From: JADLEX01 sp964586775 | Lineage (GTDB): Bacteria; Lernaellota; Lernaellaia; JACKCT01 | Assembly: GCA_964586775.1 (NCBI GenBank) | Contig: CAZPJD010000252.1 | Location: forward strand, 1 to 30,725 | Reading direction: 5' to 3' | DNA: 30,725 nucleotides | Shown: piece after piece, positions 7,990 to 15,943 of the stretch | How positions within the stretch are numbered: the stretch's first letter is position 1 | How the letters are laid out: each line of letters opens with the position of its first letter | Notes under the pieces: generated by a model | Databases searched by the model: none | The model's input: the letters and a program-made list of their open reading frames with translations, nothing else | Told to the model about the DNA's origin: nothing | Program-made: the position numbers and the translations under genes

Positions 7990-8018
7990 ATTATCGCAAA
8001 AATGCGATTCTCGGTCAA
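7990..8018 (-). promoter_or_regulatory. higBA promoter with palindromic operator
   Basis: On the minus strand TTGACC (8013-8018) and GATAAT (7990-7995) are separated by exactly 17 bases; each matches the sigma-70 consensus at five of six positions. A perfect inverted repeat, ATCGCA-AAAA-TGCGAT (7993-8008), overlaps the -10 box and spacer. This is where an XRE antitoxin would bind to repress its own operon (inference). Only six bases lie between the -10 box and the higB GTG. Confidence 0.75.
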
Positions 8019-8057
8019 GATCGCGCGGATTCGGCTTCTCGTTCCGCCCGCGATGGC

Positions 8058-8086
8058 TTCGGAATGGACTTCATTCGCGCTATCAT
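8058..8086 (+). promoter_or_regulatory. Candidate amrS promoter placing the transcript start at the ATG
   Basis: TATCAT (8081-8086) matches the -10 consensus at five of six positions. A poor -35, TTCGGA (8058-8063), lies 17 bases upstream. The amrS ATG is six bases after the -10 box, the same spacing as at higB and abiEi. No Shine-Dalgarno sequence fits between. Moderate support from the -10 and spacing only. Confidence 0.4.
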
Positions 8087-8092
8087 CCCGCC

Positions 8093-9193
8093 ATGGCACG
8101 AGATGCCGCGAGCGATCCGATTCCCGCGTACGTCCCCGGCCGGTATTGGTCGCGCGAGGACGAGGGGCGCCTTCGTTGCGACCTGTGTCCGCGCGAGTGC
8201 CGTCTCGCCGAGGGCCAGCGGGGGTTGTGCTTCGTGCGCGGTCGCGCGGGCGATGAGATCGTGCTGCACACGTGGGGACGTTCGAGCGGGTTCTGCGTGG
8301 ACCCGATCGAGAAAAAACCGCTCAACCACTTCCTGCCGGGAACCAGCGTTCTCTCCTTCGGCACCGCCGGCTGCAACCTCACCTGCAAGTTCTGCCAGAA
8401 CTGGGACATGAGCAAATCGCGGGAGATGGATACGCTCGCCGACGCCGCCACACCGGGTGCCATCGCGGATGCCGCCGTGCGAACCGGGTGCCGCTCCGTT
8501 GCGTTCACCTACAACGACCCCGTGATTTTTCTGGAGTACGCGGTGGATGTGGCCGCCGCGTGCCGCGAACGCGGGATCAAGACCGTCGCCGTCACCGCGG
8601 GATACATCAGCCCCGAGCCGCGCGTCGAGTTTTTCGCGGCGATGGACGCGGCGAACGTGGACCTCAAGGGTTTCACCGAAGGGTTCTACAAACAGGTGTG
8701 CGGCGGATCGCTCGGCGCGGTGCTCGATACGCTCATCTATCTCAAGCGCGAGACGCGCGTGTGGTTCGAGCTGACGACCCTGCTCATCCCCGGCGAAAAC
8801 GACGGCCCCGACGAGATCGACGCGATGACGCGATGGGTGGTGGGCAATCTCGGCCCCGATGCGCCCATGCACTTCACCGCGTTTCACCCCGACTGGAAGA
8901 TGCTGGACCATCCGCGCACGCCGCCCGCCACGCTTGCGCGCGCCCGCGAAATCGCGCGGCAAAACGGAGTGCGTTACACGTACACGGGAAACGTGCACGA
9001 TCCGGCGGGGCAGTCCACCTGGTGCCCGCGCTGCGGAATGCGCGTGATCGAGCGCGACGGCTACGAGATCGGCGCGTGGGATCTCGACGCGCGCGGCGCG
9101 TGCCTGGGCTGCGGCGATTCTTGCGCGGGAGTCTTCGACGCGCGGCCCGGCGCGTGGGGTTCGCGCCGCATGCCGGTGCGGCTGGGGCGGTGA
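8093..9193 (+). CDS. amrS: AmmeMemoRadiSam system radical SAM enzyme
   Basis: The 366-residue protein has the layout of AmrS. An N-terminal cysteine block, CDLCPRECRLAEGQRGLC (Cys29, 32, 36, 46), is followed by the radical SAM motif GCNLTCKFCQNWD (Cys94, 98, 101), then TYNDPVIFLEY, ANVDLKGFTEGFY and a C-terminal zinc-ribbon-like part with CPRCG and CLGCGDSC. AmrS belongs to the group related to pyruvate-formate-lyase activating enzymes and is usually linked to AMMECR1 and Memo proteins, whose joint chemistry is not well established. Neither partner is in this window. The ATG at 8093 is likely right because the family begins shortly before the first cysteine block. It is divergent from higBA and convergent with parA. 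Confidence 0.93.
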   Translation: MARDAASDPIPAYVPGRYWSREDEGRLRCDLCPRECRLAEGQRGLCFVRGRAGDEIVLHTWGRSSGFCVDPIEKKPLNHFLPGTSVLSFGTAGCNLTCKFCQNWDMSKSREMDTLADAATPGAIADAAVRTGCRSVAFTYNDPVIFLEYAVDVAAACRERGIKTVAVTAGYISPEPRVEFFAAMDAANVDLKGFTEGFYKQVCGGSLGAVLDTLIYLKRETRVWFELTTLLIPGENDGPDEIDAMTRWVVGNLGPDAPMHFTAFHPDWKMLDHPRTPPATLARAREIARQNGVRYTYTGNVHDPAGQSTWCPRCGMRVIERDGYEIGAWDLDARGACLGCGDSCAGVFDARPGAWGSRRMPVRLGR

Positions 9194-9203
9194 AGTATCA
9201 GGC

Positions 9204-9238
9204 ACCGCTGTTTGTACAAAAATCAGATTTTTAGCGGT
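9204..9238. terminator. Nested inverted repeat between convergent amrS and parA
   Basis: ACCGCT (9204-9209) pairs with AGCGGT (9233-9238). Inside it AAAAATC (9218-9224) pairs with GATTTTT (9226-9232). The element lies where the two convergent genes meet and includes the parA stop codon. It is AT-rich with T-runs in both directions, so it may act as a two-way terminator, but the shape is not canonical. Confidence 0.3.
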
Positions 9239-10224
9239 TTCAGATCGGCTTCTTGAGCGATGCGCTTGGTCAATTCGCGAAAAGCGACTTCGACCCTTTG
9301 AACGGCTTGGACATGAGAGCCGACAGCGCCGTCCGCCGGAGTCAGTGCGAACATGGGCTTTCGTTTTTCGTGAGCCAGCGGCGCGAGACTGCGAAAGTGT
9401 TTGAGAGAACCGAGCCGATGTCGGTCGATGGCGAAGGGCGGCGTATTCTTTGACCGGCCCAAAACCGATCTGAGATACTCCCCCGGGATTTTTTTCATCC
9501 AGCGGTCATTCGCGCGCGCGGGTCGTTTCAAGCGCTCGGTGTGTTGCATGACCACGTACCCCATCGGCGTCATGGCTCCCTCGGGAAGATCAAAATTCAA
9601 TTTTGGCGTTCGGTTCCGTCGTTCTTTCCATTCTCTTCGCCAATCTCGAAGCGTGGGGCCGAGGTTGCGAAGTTCTTGAAGGGAGAACAGGTCCGGCGCG
9701 AGCGGGATGATGACGTGATCCGAAGCGATCAGGGCCGCCCGATTGATCGCCCCAAGATTCGGCCCCACGTCCAGTAAAATGAGGTCGGCATCAATTTGCC
9801 GCGCGCCATCTTGTGCGAGTCGCCAAAATGAAGAGAGGACGCGAAACGCGCCCGCGTCGAGTTCAAGCGCTTTCGGCCATTCGCTGGAGAGAAGATCCTC
9901 GAATCTCGACAGGGTCAGGTCCCCGGCGAGGAGATGAAGACGTTCACCGATTTCGATGGGCATCGCGGGACCGATATCGCCCGATCGATCCATCAACGGC
10001 CTCACGGCGCCATAGATCGTCTTCGGACGAGAATCGTCGTCCGGCCAGATTTCCTCCAGGTCTTCCTCACCCAGAAACGCCGAGGTCAAGTTCGCCTGTG
10101 GGTCGGCGTCCATGGCGAGAACGCGCCAACCCAGTTCGGAAAACATGTGGGCCACGTGGAAGACGAGCGTCGTTTTTCCGACTCCGCCCTTGTTGTTGAA
10201 AAACGTGAAGACCGGCTTAGCCAT
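9223..10224 (-). CDS. ParA/MinD-type ATPase, orphan, paired with an AlbA_2 protein
   Basis: The 333-residue protein has the deviant Walker A, NKGGVGKTT (residues 11-19), MDADPQANLT at 38-47 and the Walker B region LILLDVGPNLGAINRA. These define ParA-family ATPases, which dimerise on ATP and bind DNA or position cargo. No ParB and no parS-like repeats are visible, so chromosome or plasmid partition is not supported by context. The C-terminal third, including FAIDRHRLGSLKHFRSLAPLAHEKRKPMF written here in part as DRHRLGSLKHF and AHEKRKPMF, is typical of solitary ParA proteins in accessory regions. Its ATG overlaps the end of the upstream AlbA_2 gene by 8 bases, showing translational coupling. 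The role is unknown; joint action with the AlbA_2 protein is inferred. Confidence 0.85.
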   Translation of the reverse strand: MAKPVFTFFNNKGGVGKTTLVFHVAHMFSELGWRVLAMDADPQANLTSAFLGEEDLEEIWPDDDSRPKTIYGAVRPLMDRSGDIGPAMPIEIGERLHLLAGDLTLSRFEDLLSSEWPKALELDAGAFRVLSSFWRLAQDGARQIDADLILLDVGPNLGAINRAALIASDHVIIPLAPDLFSLQELRNLGPTLRDWRREWKERRNRTPKLNFDLPEGAMTPMGYVVMQHTERLKRPARANDRWMKKIPGEYLRSVLGRSKNTPPFAIDRHRLGSLKHFRSLAPLAHEKRKPMFALTPADGAVGSHVQAVQRVEVAFRELTKRIAQEADLKPLKI

Positions 10225-11413
10225 GTGCCCTCCGGACGAGCGACATCACGGCGCTGAGCGTGACATCGAACTCCGGCGGTGGATTGCCGTTTTTCGCCAG
10301 CTCTCGGCGCGCGGTCCCGATGCCGATTCCGAATTTCTGGACGAATCCGAGGTTCTTCATGGCTTCCGCCAGGTGCGGATTCCGATAGTCCGTCACGCCG
10401 GGATTTCCAAAGTTGGCTTCGTTGACGATGCCAAACGGCCCACCCGGGCTGTGGATCTCGATGCGATCGTCGAACCAGTAGATTCTGACCGGCGTGTTGG
10501 TGCCCTCGTAGGTGCGATGCAAAACGGCGTTGCGAACGAGCTGCTGCAGAGCCACGATCGGGTATTCCGATCGACGCACCTCGGTCGACCCCGTTTCGAT
10601 ATCCACGGCGACGCGGTTGTGCGAAGTCATCACGCGGTCGACGCCGAGGAGAATGTCCTGAAGGTTCCCCGAGATTTCGTGCTCGTCCACGACCGGGTCC
10701 CCCAGTTCTTGCCCTTGGATACGAAGAAATTGAATGTACGCACACGGGATGAAGTCGAGCGGAGTCGTCCCGGCAACGAGCATCCCGAGAAGGGTTGGGA
10801 TCCGCGTCGAGCCGGACTGTATGAGTCGCAAAGACGCGAGTCGGTGTTCCACGCTCCGGTCGTTCTGCTCGAGATCGTCGCGATCCACTGCGCTCGGCAG
10901 GTATTCCCGTTCGAAATAGACCAGATCGAGGTCGTCGATCGAGGCGCCATGGATCGGTTCCAGATCGAACGGCAGAACGCGGCTGCGTCGGCGCTCCGTC
11001 AGCCTTAACTCGTCCCCTGGTGATGCCAGCCGCGTAGTGGGACCAATGCGAACGTACGTGCGTCCTTTGTATCGAACGGGGGGTGCGTCGGACGGGAAAA
11101 CCTCGATAACGGCGACGGTGCAACCGCGGATCGTCCTGCGGTCGATCGTCAAGACCGGCATGGGGCTGATGAGACCGTCCGACCGGATTTCGCTGAGCCG
11201 TTTGAGTAGTTCGTCGTCAACGGTCAGACCGGCGCAGGTCGCATCGTCATTTTGCCCCACAAACAGGTAGGCGGGGCCTCCCGATCCCGCAAGGTCGTTC
11301 GAAAACGCGCAGATCGTCTTTCGAATTCTCTCCAGATCCGCCGCCGATTCCTTCCGCTCGAACCCGTCGGACTCCTCGCTCGAAAAAAGTTGTTCCAGAA
11401 CCACGTCGTCCAT
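10217..11413 (-). CDS. AlbA_2 (Schlafen-type) and HATPase_c_4 domain protein
   Basis: The open frame runs upstream to 12220, but the ATG at 11413 is preferred: GAGGA lies 8-9 bases before it and the AlbA_2 domain begins within 20 residues. The 398-residue product has FERKES...AFSND...GGPAYLFVG...YVRIG (about 15-125), the AlbA_2 or Schlafen-like divergent AAA fold. A C-terminal HATPase_c_4-like part follows: ALQQLVRNAVLHRTYEG and VRIYWFDDRIEIHSPGG (288-325). This architecture is COG2865. The usual winged helix at the end seems absent. A weak TTGATG/TAGATT promoter pair (11461-11466 and 11439-11444, minus strand, 16-base gap) may drive it with parA. Family members include regulators, and Schlafen-like folds occur in nucleases; which applies here is not shown. 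Confidence 0.85.
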   Translation of the reverse strand: MDDVVLEQLFSSEESDGFERKESAADLERIRKTICAFSNDLAGSGGPAYLFVGQNDDATCAGLTVDDELLKRLSEIRSDGLISPMPVLTIDRRTIRGCTVAVIEVFPSDAPPVRYKGRTYVRIGPTTRLASPGDELRLTERRRSRVLPFDLEPIHGASIDDLDLVYFEREYLPSAVDRDDLEQNDRSVEHRLASLRLIQSGSTRIPTLLGMLVAGTTPLDFIPCAYIQFLRIQGQELGDPVVDEHEISGNLQDILLGVDRVMTSHNRVAVDIETGSTEVRRSEYPIVALQQLVRNAVLHRTYEGTNTPVRIYWFDDRIEIHSPGGPFGIVNEANFGNPGVTDYRNPHLAEAMKNLGFVQKFGIGIGTARRELAKNGNPPPEFDVTLSAVMSLVRRAHG

Positions 11414-11542
11414 GAGAGGCGTCCTCGTTGTGTACGTGAATCTAGCAGGAAAACGGTCGGCATCAAACGGGCGCCGCCGTCCTTGCCTTTTCGCGCCGCG
11501 TCGATTATCCGTGAACGAACGATTGACGAAGGGAAGCGAACC

Positions 11543-12154
11543 ATGCGTCGTTCGGTCATCCGCGCGTTTCTGACGATTGTGCTGTGCCTGATGCTGGCGT
11601 CGCCCGCGATGGCCGCGAAGAAAAAGGGATCGGGCAAGACCTTCGACCCCTACAAGGGGCGCGTGGCGCTCGGACTGCGTGTGGGCGGCGGATTCGGCGG
11701 CGGCGGATCGGCGTTCGTCGGCCAGCTCGCGGTGACGTACTGGTTCGTGCAGTACTTCTCGATGACCGCCGCTTCGGGCTACGGCTTCTACACCGCCTAC
11801 TACGAGGACTACAAAGGCGACGAAAAGACCGCGAACGTCAATTACGTCCCGTCGGAACTGCTCGCGACGATCTACCCCATGCCGCGCTCGAAGTTTTCGC
11901 CGTATTTTGGCGGCGGCGTGGGGCTCGACTACATCTGGTTCACGCTCGAGGACTTCGAGGCCAAGGGCGAGGATCGAAGCGAGAGTTCGTCGATTTACTC
12001 GGCCATCGGCCGCGCCGGTTTCCTCTCGCGCATCGCGCCGAACGTCAGCCTCGTCCTCGGCGCGCGCTACACGCACCCGCTCAACACGCCGGACGACTTC
12101 GAGGACCAGGGCGGCTACTTCAGCTTCGAAGGCGGACTGATGATGACCTTCTAG
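11543..12154 (+). CDS. Outer-membrane beta-barrel-like protein
   Basis: The start at 11543 has GAAGGGA upstream and opens a Sec signal peptide, RAFLTIVLCLMLASPAMA, with a likely cut before AKKK. The mature protein (about 180 residues of a 203-residue precursor) alternates polar and hydrophobic or aromatic residues in short strands, for example AVTYWFVQYFSMTAASGYGFYTAYY, seen here in parts as TYWFVQYFSM and SGYGFYTAYY. YFGGGVGLDYIWFTL, LVLGARYTHPL and the final FSFEGGLMMTF show the aromatic C-terminus common in OmpA/OmpX-like eight-strand barrels. It therefore probably sits in the outer membrane. The function is unknown. It is divergent from the AlbA_2 gene and followed by uvrD after 77 bases. 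Confidence 0.75.
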   Translation: MRRSVIRAFLTIVLCLMLASPAMAAKKKGSGKTFDPYKGRVALGLRVGGGFGGGGSAFVGQLAVTYWFVQYFSMTAASGYGFYTAYYEDYKGDEKTANVNYVPSELLATIYPMPRSKFSPYFGGGVGLDYIWFTLEDFEAKGEDRSESSSIYSAIGRAGFLSRIAPNVSLVLGARYTHPLNTPDDFEDQGGYFSFEGGLMMTF

Positions 12155-12231
12155 CGCGGACAACCCTTCGCACGCCGATGGACGCGTGCGCCGTGCTCGC
12201 ATATGCTGCGTCGCTTCCATACGGCCGACCG

Positions 12232-14634
12232 ATGAACGATTCCGACGATCCCATTCTGAGCGGGCTCAACCCGCAGCAGCGCGAAGCCGTGCTCCACGGC
12301 GACGGGCCGCTGCTCATCTTCGCGGGCGCGGGCTCGGGCAAGACGCGCGTGCTCACGCAACGCATCGCGTACCTGTGCGATCGGCGGGGTGTCGATCCCC
12401 ATCGCATCCTCGCCGTCACGTTCACCAACAAGGCCGCGGGCGAGATGGCCGAGCGCGTCGAACGCCTGCTTCCGGGCCGCGGGCGAGCCGTGTGGGTTTC
12501 GACGTTCCATTCGTTCTGCGCCCACGTGCTGCGCCGCGACGCCGAGCACATCGGATTCGCGCCGGGCTTTTCGATCTACGACGATACCGACCAGCGCGCG
12601 CTGATTCGCGACCTGATGCGACGACTCGACATCGACCCACAGGTGATGGACCCGCGTTCGGTCATGTCGATCCTCGATCAGGCCAAGAACGCGCTCGTGG
12701 ATCCCGCCGAGATCGCCGCCGACATGGCGGGGCCGATGCGCGACCGCTATGTCGAGATCGTGCGCCTCTACACCAAGGAACTCGCCGCCAACAACGCGAT
12801 GGACTTCGGCGATTTGCTCGTGCTCACCGTGAAAATGTTCGAGACCGTGCCCGCCGTGCGCGATCACTACCGCACGCGTTTCGCGCACCTGCTGGTCGAC
12901 GAATTCCAGGACACGAACACGGCGCAGAACCGCCTGCTCGAACTGCTCATCGGCGAACGCCGAAACCTGTGCGTGGTCGGCGACGACGACCAGAGCATCT
13001 ACCGCTGGCGCGGCGCGAAGATCGAAAACATCCTCGGCTTTGAGAAAGAGTTCCCCGACGCCAAGATCGTCATCCTCGGCCAGAACTACCGCAGCAGCGC
13101 GACGATCGTGTCCGCGGCCGACGCGGTGATCCGCCACAACACGGGCCGCGCGACCAAGCGCCTGTTCACCGGCAACGATCCCGGCTCGCGCATCCGGCTC
13201 TTTCGCGCAGACAGCGAATACGACGAGGCGCGATTCGTGGCGAACGGCGTGCGCGAGATGGTGGTGGAGCGAGGACTGCGTCCATCGCAGATCGCCGTCT
13301 TTTACCGAACCAACGCCCTCTCCCGCGTGATCGAGGAAGAGCTTCAACGCAACGCCGTGTCGTTCATCGTCGTGGGCGGCACGCGGTTCTACGATCGCAA
13401 AGAGATCAAAGACATCCTCGCGTACCTGCGTCTGGTCGTGAATCCGGAGGACGGCGTCTCGGCAAAACGCGTCATCAACGTGCCCGCGCGCAAGATCGGC
13501 AAGACCACCGTGGAGCGCATCGACGAACACGCCGAACGCATGGGCGTGAGCTTTCTGCACGCGTGCGTGGAACTGGTGAAGTCGAACGCGCTGCCGCGCG
13601 GAGCGGGCGAGGCGGTGGGCGCGTTTCTGGAGATCGTCGCCGATCTGCGCCGGCACGCGGGCGGGGATGATCTGCCCGAGCTGGTCGATTTCACGCAGCG
13701 ACGTTCGGGCTACGCGCAGATGCTGTCCGAAGACCGCAGCGTCGAATCACTCTCGCGTCAGGAAAACCTGAAGGAACTCGTCGAGGCCGCGGCGCAGTTC
13801 GCGAAACGCAATCCCGAGGCCACGCTGCGCGACTATCTGGAGCAGGTGAGCCTGTCGCAGGATCTGGATCAGATCGCGGGCGACGCGGCGGGAGGGCCGG
13901 ACAGCTCGGTGCGCCTGATGACGCTGCACAACGCGAAGGGGCTCGAGTTCTCCGCCGTGTTCATCGTGGGTATGGAAGAGGCGATATTGCCGCACGCGCG
14001 TTCGCTCGACGCGGGCCTCGCCGAGATCGAAGAGGAGCGGCGGCTCTGCTACGTCGGCATCACGCGCGCGCGAAAGCACCTGACGCTCTCGTGCGCGGCG
14101 CGCCGGCGATCGTACAGCGGCGAGTCGGCCTACGCCCGGCCGAGCCGCTTTCTCGACGAAATCCCCTCGAATCTGCTCGAACCGGTGGGATTCGCCCCGC
14201 CAACGGGCTTCGGCGGACGAAACGACTACGACACCCCGCGCCGGTCGTGGGATCGCGAAACCCCTTCGCGGCCCGCGTCGAATACGCTGGCGTTTTCGCG
14301 CACACCGCCGCGCGCCGCGCCGCAGGGAATCCGGCGCGACGCCCCGAATTCGACCGCGCGCCCGGCCCTGCCGGCGAGTCTCGTTCGCCGCCCCGCGAAA
14401 CCCGCGCCGGTCGTGGACGACGGCGATTCGTTTGTGGACAGGAGCGACAGCCAGGACCCCGAGGACGCGGGCGGCGCGCTGCGGCCGGGCACGCGCGTGT
14501 TGCATCGGGAGTACGGACAGGGCACGGTGCTGTCTTCGCTGGGATCGGGCGCGAAGACCAAGGTCGTCGTGCACTTCGCGTCGGTCGGTGCGAAGACGCT
14601 GATGCTGCAATACGCGAACCTCAAAATCCTCTAG
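12232..14634 (+). CDS. uvrD: UvrD/PcrA-type ATP-dependent DNA helicase
   Basis: The 800-residue superfamily 1A helicase starts LSGLNPQQREAVLHGDGP (Q motif). It has Walker A AGAGSGKT (31-38), FTNKAAGEM (motif Ia), VDEFQDTN (motif II), GDDDQSIYRWRGA (motif III), QNYRSS (motif IV), TLHNAKGLEF (motif V) and YVGITRARKHL (motif VI). Such enzymes unwind 3'-5' in nucleotide excision and mismatch repair and strip RecA. A Pro- and Arg-rich linker leads to a C-terminal Tudor-like region (TRVLHREYGQGTV...VVVHFASVGAKTL), as in PcrA, which contacts RNA polymerase in some bacteria. The ATG at 12232 fits the family; an in-frame ATG at 12178 would add 18 residues. Length is near normal and all motifs look intact. 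Confidence 0.96.
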   Translation: MNDSDDPILSGLNPQQREAVLHGDGPLLIFAGAGSGKTRVLTQRIAYLCDRRGVDPHRILAVTFTNKAAGEMAERVERLLPGRGRAVWVSTFHSFCAHVLRRDAEHIGFAPGFSIYDDTDQRALIRDLMRRLDIDPQVMDPRSVMSILDQAKNALVDPAEIAADMAGPMRDRYVEIVRLYTKELAANNAMDFGDLLVLTVKMFETVPAVRDHYRTRFAHLLVDEFQDTNTAQNRLLELLIGERRNLCVVGDDDQSIYRWRGAKIENILGFEKEFPDAKIVILGQNYRSSATIVSAADAVIRHNTGRATKRLFTGNDPGSRIRLFRADSEYDEARFVANGVREMVVERGLRPSQIAVFYRTNALSRVIEEELQRNAVSFIVVGGTRFYDRKEIKDILAYLRLVVNPEDGVSAKRVINVPARKIGKTTVERIDEHAERMGVSFLHACVELVKSNALPRGAGEAVGAFLEIVADLRRHAGGDDLPELVDFTQRRSGYAQMLSEDRSVESLSRQENLKELVEAAAQFAKRNPEATLRDYLEQVSLSQDLDQIAGDAAGGPDSSVRLMTLHNAKGLEFSAVFIVGMEEAILPHARSLDAGLAEIEEERRLCYVGITRARKHLTLSCAARRRSYSGESAYARPSRFLDEIPSNLLEPVGFAPPTGFGGRNDYDTPRRSWDRETPSRPASNTLAFSRTPPRAAPQGIRRDAPNSTARPALPASLVRRPAKPAPVVDDGDSFVDRSDSQDPEDAGGALRPGTRVLHREYGQGTVLSSLGSGAKTKVVVHFASVGAKTLMLQYANLKIL

Positions 14635-14650
14635 GCGGTCGGAGCGGCGC

Positions 14651-15943
14651 ATGGCGCACGTCACGACACGATTGCTCCGGGGCAGCGCGGCCGTGGTCGG
14701 CGCCAATCTGGTGTTCTCCGCCGCCACGTTCGCCCTCGCCACTGTCGCCGCGCGCCGTCTGGGCCCCGCGGCCTTTGGCGAATGGGGCGCGCTGTGGGCG
14801 CTCATGATGGTGAGCGCTGCGCTCTTCCCCAGCGTCTCGATGGCCGCCGCGCGCGAAACCTCGCTGCGTCTCGCGCGGGGCGACGAGGCCGACGCCGCCG
14901 TGTGGGTTCGGCGCGCCGCGCGCTTCGTGCTCGCGATCGGCGTCGCCATCGCCGCGCTGCTGATCGCGGGCGCGACGCCGGTGTCGCATTGGCTTCGAAT
15001 CGCCGATGCCGGGCACGTGCGCGCCGTCGGCGTGTTTTTCTTCGTCTCGATCCTGCTTGCGTTCACGCGCGGCGTGGTCGAGGGTGCGCAGCGGTTCGAC
15101 GCGCTCGGCGTCAACCTCGTGTGGGAAGGCGCGCTGCGCGCGATCGTCGGCTTCGCGCTGCTGGGCGCGGGTTTCGGCGTCGAGGGATTGCTCGCCGGCT
15201 ACGTCTTCGGCGCGGCGGCGGCGCTCGTCCACTCGTGGTCCGCCATGACCACGTCTCCCGATTTGTGGAACGGCCCGCCCGGCGCGCGCATGCGCGTGGA
15301 TGCCGCCGAGCTGCCCCCCGCGCCGCTGTTCATCGCGCCCATCCTCGCCGCGCACGTGGTGATCGTCGCGCTCGCCAACGCCGACATGGTCGTCGCCAAG
15401 CACCAGTTCGACGCGCGCGCGGCGGGGTGGTGGTCGGTGGCTTTCACCGGCGGCAAGTTCCTGTTCTTCCTCGCCGAGGGCATCGGCACCGTCATGTTCC
15501 CCCTCGCGGTCGAGGCCCACGCGCGGCGTGAGCCGAACCTGCCGATCCTCCTGCGCGCGCTGGGGCTATTCGGCGTCGCGGCGGGCCTCGCCATCGCCGT
15601 GGCGACCCTCGCGCCGGACCTCGTCGTCGATCGCGTGTTCGGTTCCGACTACGCGTTCGTGCGCGAGATCCTGCCGCGATATCTGGTCTGGGCCGCGGGG
15701 CTTTCGGCGACCGTGCTGGTCGTGAAGTTCCGCCTCGCTCAGGGCCGCATCGACGCATTCGTCCTGCTGACAGGATTCGCGATCGGGATGTTCGCGGAGT
15801 TCGCGCTGTCTAGCTGGCAGCCGAAATTGCTCGCTGCGGTGCTATCCGGTTCGGGCGTGACGTTGTTCGCCGTCGTCGGCGTCGGCACATATGTCATGGA
15901 CCGACGCGCGGCGCGCAGGGCGGCGAACGGGGCGGCGGCATGA
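14651..15943 (+). CDS. Polysaccharide flippase-like membrane protein (MOP superfamily)
   Basis: The 430-residue protein consists of about 12 hydrophobic segments and starts LLRGSAAVVGANLVFSAATFALATVAARRLGPAAFGEWGAL, recognisable in pieces such as ARRLGPAAFGEWGAL. This arrangement is common in Wzx/RfbX-type flippases. Such proteins move lipid-linked sugar units across the inner membrane. The ATG is 16 bases after uvrD and the TGA overlaps the start of the DegT aminotransferase (ATGA at 15940-15943), supporting a shared transcript and a surface-polysaccharide role. The exact sugar cannot be told from the sequence. Confidence 0.82.
   Translation: MAHVTTRLLRGSAAVVGANLVFSAATFALATVAARRLGPAAFGEWGALWALMMVSAALFPSVSMAAARETSLRLARGDEADAAVWVRRAARFVLAIGVAIAALLIAGATPVSHWLRIADAGHVRAVGVFFFVSILLAFTRGVVEGAQRFDALGVNLVWEGALRAIVGFALLGAGFGVEGLLAGYVFGAAAALVHSWSAMTTSPDLWNGPPGARMRVDAAELPPAPLFIAPILAAHVVIVALANADMVVAKHQFDARAAGWWSVAFTGGKFLFFLAEGIGTVMFPLAVEAHARREPNLPILLRALGLFGVAAGLAIAVATLAPDLVVDRVFGSDYAFVREILPRYLVWAAGLSATVLVVKFRLAQGRIDAFVLLTGFAIGMFAEFALSSWQPKLLAAVLSGSGVTLFAVVGVGTYVMDRRAARRAANGAAA

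Noticed and set aside
9223..10224. Plasmid or chromosome partition locus
   Set aside because: No ParB gene or parS-like repeats nearby; the partner is an AlbA_2 protein.
11414..12220. Upstream extension of the AlbA_2 frame on the minus strand
   Set aside because: It would cover the barrel-protein gene on the other strand; a GAGGA ribosome site supports the start at 11413.
12151..13656. A 501-residue minus-strand open frame opposite uvrD
   Set aside because: It lies wholly within the conserved helicase motifs on the other strand and shows no family signature.
14621..15520. Minus-strand open frame opposite the flippase
   Set aside because: Strongly charged, low-complexity shadow of a membrane-protein gene.
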